This document shows, in pieces, positions 6,380 through 12,958 of a stretch of DNA of 17,018 bases; the stretch's first letter is position 1; each line of letters starts with the position of its first letter. The DNA comes from Janthinobacterium sp. Its GTDB lineage: Bacteria; Pseudomonadota; Gammaproteobacteria; Burkholderiales; Burkholderiaceae_D. The notes beneath the pieces are model-generated. The model was given only the letters and a program-made list of their open reading frames with translations, was not told where the DNA came from and ran no database searches. The DNA is taken from contig DMYQ01000132.1 in the NCBI GenBank assembly GCA_003482555.1, positions 1-17,018 on the forward strand. Reading direction: 5' to 3'. Made by a program: the position numbers and the translations under genes.

Positions 6380-8323
6380 CTACGCGTCCGGCTTGAGCGA
6401 GGTGGCCAGTTCGCCGGCCTTGAGCGAAGCCATCAAGCCCATCAGGGTGGTGAAGGCATTGCTGTCGCCGCCGCCCATCTGGATCTGCGGCACCAGCGGC
6501 ATCTTGGCCGTCTCGAACGCTTCGGCCAGGCGCAGCATGACCGTCTGCATCAATTGCTTGTCGGCGCCCTCGCCCTGCATGGCTTCGGACTTGGCGTGGA
6601 TCGCCGCCGCCTCGGCCTCCCCCACCGAGCGGATGGCCGAGGCGCGGCCCGCGCCTTCCATCTCTTGCTTGAATTTCTCGGCCTGGGCCAGCGCCTCGAT
6701 TTCCTGGCGCTTTTTCTCGGCCGCCTTGACGTTGGCCGAGCCCTGGTTTTCCTTGATTGAAATATCGACCAGCGAGCCGGTCAATTCCTTCTGCTTGGCG
6801 GCGCGCTGCTCGGCCTCGTTCAATTCCCTTTCCTTGTCGGCCGCGATCTGTTTCTGGGCGAAGGTTTCCACCTGTTCGCGGGCGATCTGGCGGTCGCGCA
6901 ACTGGGCCATGATGTTTTCAATCTTGGTGTCGCCAGCCTGCGGCTTCGGCGTGCCGATCAACACTTCCTGGAATTCCAGCGAATACGCCTGGAAGCGCTG
7001 CTTCATCTCGGCCGAGGCATTGGTCTGCAATTCGCTGCGCGACTGTATCAACTCGATGAAAGTCTTGGTCTGCGACACGTTTTTAAAATACGAAGACACC
7101 ATGGGATCGAGGGTTTGCTCGACCAGTTGCTTGACATTGCCGAAGCGCTGCACCACCATCGGCGCCTTGCGGTAATCGATGTGCACCACCACCGACAGCG
7201 GCAATTGGGGCTCGAAGGCATCCTTGGTGATGAGGGTGATCTCGCGCAAGTTCTGGTCGAAGTTCGAGCCGCTCTCGCCCGACTTCCACATCAGCACGAA
7301 GTTGGTTGTCGGCACTAGCTCGATCTTGCCGGCGTAAGTGTTGAAGGCGTATTTCCCCGGCATCAAGGCGTCGCGCCAGACGCCGCGGCAGCCGCTCTCG
7401 ACCAGCTCGCCATGGCTGTATTCGGCGCCCGACAAGTCGGCGCCCTTGCGTCCCGTGTACGACACGACCACGCCGACGAAGCCGACCGGGATCACGCTCT
7501 TGCGGATGAATTCAACGGTGGCGAACAGGCGGTTGATGAAATACGTGCCCTCCACCAGCACCCGCTCCTGGCGGCCGCGGCGGCCCCCCGCGGCGAGGAA
7601 TTTTTCCGGCTCCTGGAAAGCGTTGTGGCTGTCGCCCACGTCGGGCGCCAGCAACTCGTCCTTGAGCAGGCCGGGGCCGTCCTGCACCGTCACCACCACC
7701 AGTTGATCGGAGTCATGCGAGCCGGTCACTTCCTTGATGACCACGGGCGTGAAGCCGCTGCGCTCGTCGAGCACGCCGCGCATTTGCTCGTAATACACTT
7801 TTTCCTGCGCGTCCAGCGACATCGAATACGTGCTCTCTTCGGTCATGACGACGAACAGGGCGGGATTGATGATGTGCGTACCTTCGCGCAAGATCTTGCG
7901 TTGCGGGCCTTTTTGGCCGCCACCCTCGAGGAAGGCGCGCACATCGCGGAAGTCTTCCACCTGCGAATTGTCGGCCAGGGTCTGACCGGCCGGCAAGTCG
8001 ATGCCGTCGCGCGCGAAGACGTAGGCGATTTTCCCCTGCGTCACGGAAACCATGGGCAAGATGTGGATGCGGTACTGGAAGGGAGCGAAGAAATGAAAGC
8101 CGCCGCGCCGCAATTCCGCCTGCAAGCCGGCCTCGCCGTGCAGCGCCAGCAAGCCGCTCTGCACCGAGCCGGAGGAACTCCACAGTTTTTCCACCACGCC
8201 GATGCGGTCGTTGGGAATGTATTTGACGATGCCTGAGAGTTTCCAGAAAATTGCACACAGTAAGACTATGACGGCGACGGCAATCAGGGCGGTCGCAATT
8301 TCGCTACTTAAGCTACTTAACAT
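6380..8323 (-). CDS. Large flotillin-like SPFH-domain protein
   Basis: The 647-residue product opens with a hydrophobic anchor (about residues 9-30, ALIAVAVIVLLCAIFWKL) followed by YIPNDRIGVVEKLWS, the start of an SPFH/Band 7 region. The SPFH part is interrupted by long insertions (two repeats of a GG-[GR]-[QR]...R[KV]L-EGTHIINP/EGTYFINR type at about residues 135-155 and 245-265), then VVVHIDYRKAPMVVQRFGNVKQLVEQTLDP and a LIGTPKP stretch. Residues about 470-610 are Glu/Ala/Gln/Lys-rich coiled coil (REQVETFAQKQIAADKERE). This is the layout of bacterial flotillin-type scaffolds of membrane microdomains. GAAAGG lies five bases before the ATG. It is longer than typical flotillins and may belong to a separate long SPFH subgroup. 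It is convergent with, not in an operon with, the prohibitin-like gene. Confidence 0.85.
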   Translation of the reverse strand: MLSSLSSEIATALIAVAVIVLLCAIFWKLSGIVKYIPNDRIGVVEKLWSSSGSVQSGLLALHGEAGLQAELRRGGFHFFAPFQYRIHILPMVSVTQGKIAYVFARDGIDLPAGQTLADNSQVEDFRDVRAFLEGGGQKGPQRKILREGTHIINPALFVVMTEESTYSMSLDAQEKVYYEQMRGVLDERSGFTPVVIKEVTGSHDSDQLVVVTVQDGPGLLKDELLAPDVGDSHNAFQEPEKFLAAGGRRGRQERVLVEGTYFINRLFATVEFIRKSVIPVGFVGVVVSYTGRKGADLSGAEYSHGELVESGCRGVWRDALMPGKYAFNTYAGKIELVPTTNFVLMWKSGESGSNFDQNLREITLITKDAFEPQLPLSVVVHIDYRKAPMVVQRFGNVKQLVEQTLDPMVSSYFKNVSQTKTFIELIQSRSELQTNASAEMKQRFQAYSLEFQEVLIGTPKPQAGDTKIENIMAQLRDRQIAREQVETFAQKQIAADKERELNEAEQRAAKQKELTGSLVDISIKENQGSANVKAAEKKRQEIEALAQAEKFKQEMEGAGRASAIRSVGEAEAAAIHAKSEAMQGEGADKQLMQTVMLRLAEAFETAKMPLVPQIQMGGGDSNAFTTLMGLMASLKAGELATSLKPDA

Positions 8324-8793
8324 ACGGGCCTTTCGGTGGTGGGTAAGGCTGGGAATGCGCTGTCCGTCGGGGCGCCGGGACGGCGCGACGGGCTGGAATC
8401 GGGGGGAATATCGGCGCGTGCCCGGCGGCCCGGGCCCGCGCTCCGCAAAGGCGGGGTTGGTGTGAACCGCTGAAACATTGTATGAATAACTGGACAGGGC
8501 ACGATGTGATGCTGATCAGGAAATTGATGAGCTCATTCTGGCACAAGCCTGGCGCGATTGCTGCATCGCAACAATCATTAGAGCGTATCGCCTAATATTC
8601 ATCTTAATAGTCACTAAAGGGGTGCGCATTCCGGCCCACGCTCATACAATGCCGGAATGCCGGAGCGGCCACGCCGGGCCGCATTGGCCTTGCCGGTTGA
8701 TATCTCACGAGCAAGTTCCTTGGCGGAGCGCACAGCCTTTCCCGCCAACAGTTGGTCGTGCAGCCGGCATCGTCATCGCGGACAGGAGCGAAA
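8324..8793. other. Divergent intergenic region, flotillin-like / lysozyme-like genes
   Basis: About 470 bases without a convincing gene. Leftward, a minus-strand TACAAT at 8477-8482 (five of six to TATAAT) could be the -10 of the flotillin-like gene, giving a GC-rich leader of about 147 bases; no good -35 is visible. The middle (8466-8615) is AT-richer than its surroundings and includes an imperfect hairpin, GATTGCTGC (8556-8564) / GCAACAATC (8568-8576). A perfect 10-bp inverted repeat lies at 8626-8660. Rightward, AGGAG (8784-8788) decides the lysozyme-like start. Confidence 0.45.
8626..8660. repeat. 10-bp perfect inverted repeat
   Basis: GCATTCCGGC (8626-8635) and GCCGGAATGC (8651-8660) are exact reverse complements separated by 15 bases. 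It has no T-run and lies about 135 bases upstream of the lysozyme-like gene, so an operator or RNA hairpin is possible. Function unknown. Confidence 0.6.
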
Positions 8794-9309
8794 GTGGCAA
8801 ATGAAACGATGGTCATGAGCGACGCCGGCCTGGAAACCTTCCGGCTGCTGGAGGGCGGCAAGCGCGCGTATTATTATGACCATGAAAAAAAATGCATCTA
8901 CGGCTTGGGCAACCTGGGCTTGCTCGGCCCCTGCGCGCCGCTGCTCCAGCGTCGGCCGCCGCTGCCGCGCGAGGGTGCGTTCGACCTTGCCTTGCGCGAC
9001 GCCGAAGCGCTGGTACGGCGCCGCGTTCACGCGCATGCACTGACGCAGAAGCAGTTCGACGCCCTGGTCAGCTTTGCCTACGACCGCGGGCCGCGCGGCG
9101 CCCACGTCGCCCTGGAAGCGGCCAATCGCGGCCAGGCGGACGCGGTGGCGCGCGCCATCAAGGCCGCCGTCCACACCCAGGTGCGCGGCGCCGATGGCCG
9201 GCCCGGAACAAGAATGCGTTCACTGGGACTGGTGTACCGGCGCGCCGTCGAGGCGGCGCCCTTCGAGGGTGGCGCGCACTGCCGCGCCGCGGCCATCACG
9301 GGGCCATGA
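8794..9309 (+). CDS. GH24 (T4-type) lysozyme-like protein with altered active-site region
   Basis: The best start is GTG at 8794, with AGGAG five bases upstream, giving 171 residues; the frame also opens earlier without a ribosome-binding site. The N-terminal half matches the GH24 catalytic segment, LLEGGKRAYYYD, with the general acid E20 and D29 at exactly the T4 lysozyme spacing (E11, D20). The third key position (T26 in T4) is I35, and the conserved His after it (H31) is N40. The C-terminal half keeps family landmarks: LRDAEALVRRRVH, LTQKQFDALVSFAYDRG and LGLVYRRAVEAAPF. No signal peptide or phage neighbour is present. Known members cleave peptidoglycan between MurNAc and GlcNAc; whether this one does is doubtful. 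It may be a domesticated or degenerate endolysin. Confidence 0.75.
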   Translation: MANETMVMSDAGLETFRLLEGGKRAYYYDHEKKCIYGLGNLGLLGPCAPLLQRRPPLPREGAFDLALRDAEALVRRRVHAHALTQKQFDALVSFAYDRGPRGAHVALEAANRGQADAVARAIKAAVHTQVRGADGRPGTRMRSLGLVYRRAVEAAPFEGGAHCRAAAITGP

Positions 9310-9346
9310 CGGGGCAAATTCGCATCCGGCATCAGCCCCGCGGCGG

Positions 9347-10198
9347 CTATTCCGCCCGGTTCGCCACCATTTGCTGGCGTTCTTCTTCCTCGTAACGGGC
9401 CAGTTCCAGCTCGCGCAGCACGGCGCCGACGTCGGCCGGCTGTTGCGGCGCCGCCACCCGACCCGTCAAGGGCGTGTCCGGCGTCAACAGGCCGGCCTCG
9501 TACAGCCCCCAGATTTCCATGCCGTATTGGCTGCCCAGCAATTCCGGCACGATGGTGCCAAAGAAATTGGCCAGGTTCGTCACGTCGCGCTCGAGCATGG
9601 AAGCGGCCACGCTGCTGCCGGCCGCGTCCACCGCCTGCGGCAAGTCGATGATCACCGGCCCCTGCGCGTCGACCAGGATATTGTATTCGGATAGATCACC
9701 GTGGATCACGCCGGCGCACAACATCAGCACCACCTGACGCAACAGCGCCGCGTGGTACTCCAGCGCCAGCTCGCGGCTCATCTCGACGTCGTTCAGGCGC
9801 GGCGCCGCGTTGCCGTCGGCGCCAGTCACCAGTTCCATCAAGAGCACGCCCTCGTAGCAAATATACGGCGTCGGCACGCGCACGCCGGCCGCCGCCAGCC
9901 GGTACAGATTGTCGACCTCGGCGTTCTGCCACACTTCCTCGGCCATCTTGCGGCCGTAGCGGCTACCCTTTTCCATCGCCCGCGCCTGCCGGCTATTTTT
10001 CACCCGCCGGCCTTCCTGGTAAGCCACGGCCTGGTGGAAGCTGCGCTGATTGGCTTCCTTGTACACCTTGGCGCAGCGGATGTCCTCGCCGCAGCGCACC
10101 ACGTAGACGATGGCTTCCTTGCCGCTCATCAGTTGGCGCATGACTTCGTCGATCAAGCCTTCTTCAACCAGGGGCTGAATTCTTTTGGGAGTTTTCAT
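9347..10198 (-). CDS. RIO1-type serine protein kinase
   Basis: The 283-residue product matches the bacterial RIO kinases typified by Pseudomonas PA4780. The start MKTPKRIQPLVEEGLIDEV is the family N-terminus and overrides the longer upstream frame, although no strong Shine-Dalgarno is seen. The glycine-poor ATP loop is GKEAIVYVV (26-34), the ATP-binding lysine is K44 in CAKVYKE, the catalytic loop is H166-G-D168-LSEYN173, and the metal-binding loop is IID185LPQAVD. A conserved KNSRQARAMEKGSRYGRK segment precedes the catalytic loop. All expected residues for an active RIO kinase are present. The enzyme is cytoplasmic; its substrate is unknown. It is transcribed on its own, with a perfect minus-strand TATAAT 131 bases upstream. 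Confidence 0.92.
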   Translation of the reverse strand: MKTPKRIQPLVEEGLIDEVMRQLMSGKEAIVYVVRCGEDIRCAKVYKEANQRSFHQAVAYQEGRRVKNSRQARAMEKGSRYGRKMAEEVWQNAEVDNLYRLAAAGVRVPTPYICYEGVLLMELVTGADGNAAPRLNDVEMSRELALEYHAALLRQVVLMLCAGVIHGDLSEYNILVDAQGPVIIDLPQAVDAAGSSVAASMLERDVTNLANFFGTIVPELLGSQYGMEIWGLYEAGLLTPDTPLTGRVAAPQQPADVGAVLRELELARYEEEERQQMVANRAE

Positions 10199-10328
10199 GG
10201 GGATTGCCGAATGGCGTAAGCCTTCCAACGGGAAAGCGTGGTGATAAGCGCCAAGGGGAACAATACTGCCTGTAGCGGGCGATCGGAAACGGCGTGCCTG
10301 CCCGGATCTGGCCGGGCGGAGCAAACGC

Positions 10329-10334
10329 ATTATA
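10329..10334 (-). promoter_or_regulatory. Perfect -10 hexamer upstream of the RIO kinase
   Basis: TATAAT on the minus strand, giving a start near 10322 and a leader of roughly 125 bases that begins with a GCCCGG-n6-CCGGGC hairpin (10300-10317). No -35 match is seen because the upstream bases belong to a GC-only inverted repeat. Confidence 0.5.
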
Positions 10335-10336
10335 CC

Positions 10337-10384
10337 GCGCGCGGCGCCCGCCCCGGCGCGGCCCCCGTGGCGGGCGCCGCGCGC
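10337..10384. repeat. 16-bp perfect GC-only inverted repeat between dadA-like and RIO kinase genes
   Basis: GCGCGCGGCGCCCGCC (10337-10352) and GGCGGGCGCCGCGCGC (10369-10384) are exact reverse complements around a 16-base loop. It lies just after the dadA-like stop codon and directly abuts the predicted -10 of the RIO kinase gene. On the minus strand it comes after a short CGGCTTTTT stretch. It would make a very stable RNA hairpin and may end dadA transcription or insulate the next gene. Confidence 0.7.
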
Positions 10385-10402
10385 ATGAAAAAGCCGGGCG
10401 CG

Positions 10403-11662
10403 CTAGGCGGCCAGGGACGCCGGAACGGCTTGCGCGACGGGCCGGCCCAGGGCTTGCTCGACCACGCCGGCCACCATGTCGGCCGTCGCCGCCGACAGCG
10501 TCCAGCCCAGGTGACCGTGGCCCGTGTTATAGAAGACGCCAGGCGCCCGCCCGCGCCCCACGCGCGGCAGCAAGTCTGGCAGCATGGGCCGCAAACCGGC
10601 CCAGGGCACCACGCTGCGCGTGCTCACGCCGGGGAAGCAGCGCTCCACCCAATCGACGAGCGGGCGGATGCGGTCGGCGCGAATGTCGCGGTTGAAGCCG
10701 TTGAACTCGGCCGTGCCGGCAACCCGGAAGCGGTCCGCGCCGAAACGGCTGCAAACGAGCTTGGTGGCGTCGTCGAGCAGGCTCACGGTCGGTGCCGCCG
10801 CCTGGCTCCGGGCATCGGTCAAGTGCACCGTGATCGAATAACCCTTGACCGGATAAATATTCACATGGTCGCCCAGGGCCGCGCCCAGCTGGCGGCTGGC
10901 CGTCCCGGCGCAAATGACGACGCCGTCGAAGACGCCGCTATCGCTATCGCCGCCGCGCAGAGTGCCGACCCTGACCCGCTGGCCGTCCGTGGCGATGGCC
11001 GTGACGTCGCAGCCGTAGCGGCAATCCACGCCCAGGCGCACGATGGCCTCGGCCAGGCCGCTGGTGAATTTATGGATGTCGCCGGTGGCATCGCTCTCGG
11101 TGAAATGGCCGCCGTAATAATCGCCGGCCAGGGTCGGCTCGATGGCGCGCATTTCCTGCGGCGTCACGGCGCGCCGCTCCAGGCCACCGCGCGCCAGCAG
11201 CTTCGACACACCCGCCGCGTGCTCGAAGCCGGCCTTGTCGCGGTAAATGTGCAAGATGCCCTTGCGCTTCAAGTCGAACTCGATGCCCTCCGCCTCGGCC
11301 CAGGCGTACAGATGCTGGCGCGCGGCGATCGCCATGCGCACCGTTTCGATGGTGTTCTTGTCGTAATGGGGGATGGCGGCGATGAATTCGGCGAACCAGG
11401 ACAGCTTGTGCCAGCTCGGCTTCGGATTGACCAGCAGCGGCGCGTCGCTCTTGAGCATCCACTTGATGCCCTTGAAGATGGTCGACCAGTGATTCCACAC
11501 TTCCGCGTTCGAGGCCGACAACTGGCCGCCGTTGGCAAACGAGGTGTCCATTGCCGCGTAGCGGTGTTTTTCGATCAGGGTGACGGAAAATCCCCGCTTG
11601 GCCAGCGCGTAGGCCGTGGTGACGCCGGTGATACCGCCGCCGATGACTGCGATTGTCTTCAT
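10403..11662 (-). CDS. dadA: DadA-like FAD-dependent D-amino acid dehydrogenase under a glycine riboswitch
   Basis: The 419-residue product is of D-amino acid dehydrogenase (DadA) length and layout. The FAD dinucleotide fold is AVIGGGITG (G8, G9, G10, G13) with the ribose-binding E31 in LIEK. The family motif FANGGQLSAS follows near residue 45, and the C-terminal FAD part has WAGLRPMLPD (W354) and NTGHGHLGW (379-387). DadA enzymes oxidise D-amino acids to 2-oxo acids and ammonia and pass electrons to the respiratory chain at the inner membrane. The ATG at 11662 has GGAG ten bases upstream; the TTG three codons earlier lies too close to it. The leader carries a tandem glycine riboswitch, so glycine or a close metabolite is a likely signal and maybe a substrate. 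No alr/dadX racemase neighbour is present. A glycine-oxidase-like role is the alternative. Confidence 0.9.
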   Translation of the reverse strand: MKTIAVIGGGITGVTTAYALAKRGFSVTLIEKHRYAAMDTSFANGGQLSASNAEVWNHWSTIFKGIKWMLKSDAPLLVNPKPSWHKLSWFAEFIAAIPHYDKNTIETVRMAIAARQHLYAWAEAEGIEFDLKRKGILHIYRDKAGFEHAAGVSKLLARGGLERRAVTPQEMRAIEPTLAGDYYGGHFTESDATGDIHKFTSGLAEAIVRLGVDCRYGCDVTAIATDGQRVRVGTLRGGDSDSGVFDGVVICAGTASRQLGAALGDHVNIYPVKGYSITVHLTDARSQAAAPTVSLLDDATKLVCSRFGADRFRVAGTAEFNGFNRDIRADRIRPLVDWVERCFPGVSTRSVVPWAGLRPMLPDLLPRVGRGRAPGVFYNTGHGHLGWTLSAATADMVAGVVEQALGRPVAQAVPASLAA

Positions 11663-11695
11663 GGTTTGCAAACTCCAACACGTCGAGGGTTAAGT

Positions 11696-11717
11696 CGGCG
11701 CGCAAAGGTACGCGCCG
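11696..11717 (-). promoter_or_regulatory. Hairpin in the dadA leader, possible riboswitch expression platform
   Basis: CGGCGCG (11696-11702) and CGCGCCG (11711-11717) form a perfect 7-bp stem with an 8-base loop between aptamer 2 and the start codon. There is no U-run, so control of translation or Rho access is more likely than intrinsic termination. Confidence 0.5.
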
Positions 11718-11725
11718 GACACCCC

Positions 11726-11923
11726 CTCTGTTCTGGACCTGAGAGATTCACGCCGCGCCGGATTGCGGGCAGCGCTTGCTCCTTCGGTGCGCCGGGCAAC
11801 GATCTTTCCGGCGGCTCTTCAGAGTTTCATTGCGATATCGGTCCATTTGCCTGAGAGTTTCCGGGGCGGTTGCTCCTTCGGCGCTGTCGAGTTGGTAGAC
11901 CGCAAACAGGCTCTCCCGATATC
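11726..11923 (-). ncRNA. Tandem glycine riboswitch
   Basis: Two consecutive glycine aptamers are readable on the minus strand. Aptamer 1 (11923 to 11834) is closed by an exact 8-bp P1 stem, GATATCGG / CCGATATC, and contains GGGAGAG, GCGCCGAAGGAGCAA and GGAAACTCTCAGGCAAA. Aptamer 2 (11824 to 11726) is closed by CTCTG / CAGAG and contains AAGAGCC, GCACCGAAGGAGCAA and GAATCTCTCAGGTCC. A 9-base linker joins them, the usual compact two-aptamer arrangement. Downstream is the dadA-like gene, 63 bases to its ATG. Glycine riboswitches normally turn genes on when glycine is high, most often gcvTHP; the identity is firm, the direction of control here is inferred. Confidence 0.95.
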
Positions 11924-11958
11924 ACGTTTGGCGCAAGGCCAAGGTACTGCGGCTACAC

Positions 11959-11986
11959 TTTACAGCATGCGGCGCTTCCCGTTCAA
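11959..11986 (-). promoter_or_regulatory. Candidate sigma-70 promoter of the riboswitch-dadA transcript
   Basis: On the minus strand TTGAAC (11986-11981, four of six to TTGACA) and TGTAAA (11964-11959, four of six to TATAAT) are 16 bases apart. Transcription would start about 30 bases before aptamer 1, a fitting distance. Confidence 0.45.
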
Positions 11987-12011
11987 ATTTTTTGCACGCG
12001 CCGTCGCCCGC

Positions 12012-12764
12012 TCAGCGCCCGCTGGCACCCTGATACATCAATTGCAGCCCCGTCAAGAACAAGCCGCCCTGCGCGAGGCGGAAAAACCACACCGTGCCGA
12101 CCCGCTTCTGCAACCAGACGCCGAGCCACACGCCGAAGGGCACCAGCGGCGCCAGGGTCAGGCTGGCCAGCAGATTGGGCAGCGTGAACTGCCCCAGCCA
12201 GGCATACGGCAACAACTTCACCGCATTGGTGATGAGAAAAAACACATTGATGGTGGCCAGGAAGCGCACCTTGTCCAGGCGCCGCGGCAGCAGATACATC
12301 ATCACCGGCGGCCCGCCCGCGTGGGCGACGAAGCTGGTGAAGCCGGACACGGCGGCCATGCAGGCGCCGGCCAGGGCGGACGGCGGCGCGGCGCCGGGCG
12401 GCGCTTCCCGCATCAGCCAGCGGCTCAGCACGAACAGCAGCGACATGGCGCCGATCAGCAGGCGCACGGCCGACTCGTCGAGCCAGCCGAAACTCAGGGC
12501 GCCCAGCGCGACGCCGGCCAGCGCGCCGGGAATCAGGGTGCGCAGGATGGCCGCGTCCCATTTGCCGAAATACACGCGCACGCCGAACAGGTCGGTCAGG
12601 CACAGCAGGGGCAAGACGATGCTGGCCGCCTGGCGCGGCGACACCGCCAGCGCCATCAAGGGCACGGCGGTACCGCCCAGCACGCCGCCGAAGCCGCCCT
12701 TGGAAATGCCGATCAAGACGATGGCGGGAATGGCGACGGCATAAAAGAGGGGATCGGTGATCAT
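12012..12764 (-). CDS. TauE/SafE-family sulfite/organosulfur exporter-like membrane protein
   Basis: The 250-residue product is almost wholly hydrophobic, with about eight membrane segments. It shows the two related halves expected of TauE/SafE: IVLIGISKGGFGGVLGGTAVPLMAL near the N-terminus and GFTSFVAHAGGPPVMMYLL in the second half. Members sit in the inner membrane and are linked to export or uptake of sulfite, sulfoacetate and related anions, but most substrates are unknown. The chosen start MITDPLFYAV fits the family; the frame is open much further upstream in GC-rich sequence without homology, and no clear ribosome-binding site marks the ATG, so the start is moderately sure. It diverges from the MerR gene across 194 GC-rich bases and might be controlled by it, though no operator is identified. 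Confidence 0.85.
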   Translation of the reverse strand: MITDPLFYAVAIPAIVLIGISKGGFGGVLGGTAVPLMALAVSPRQAASIVLPLLCLTDLFGVRVYFGKWDAAILRTLIPGALAGVALGALSFGWLDESAVRLLIGAMSLLFVLSRWLMREAPPGAAPPSALAGACMAAVSGFTSFVAHAGGPPVMMYLLPRRLDKVRFLATINVFFLITNAVKLLPYAWLGQFTLPNLLASLTLAPLVPFGVWLGVWLQKRVGTVWFFRLAQGGLFLTGLQLMYQGASGR

Positions 12765-12958
12765 CGGCGGGCAAACGGTGGAGTGAAAAATGGTCGCGCG
12801 GGCGCGCAGCTGGCGCGCGCGACACGGCGCGGCGATACGGAGCAAAACACGGAGCAAGGACGCGCAGCAGCGGCGCGGCGCCGCAAAACATCGCGCAACG
12901 GCCGCGCCGGCGCTACACTGGCGTTTTCGCATGATACCGGGAATGGGGGAATGGGGCG

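Noticed and set aside
9347..10330. Longer RIO kinase start at 10330
   Set aside because: It would begin inside the predicted -10 region; the family N-terminus is MKTPKRI at 10198.
10238..11854. 538-codon plus-strand frame covering the dadA-like gene
   Set aside because: Antisense shadow in GC-rich DNA; low-complexity Ala/Arg/Gly/His-rich product with no family resemblance, while the minus strand encodes an intact flavoprotein.
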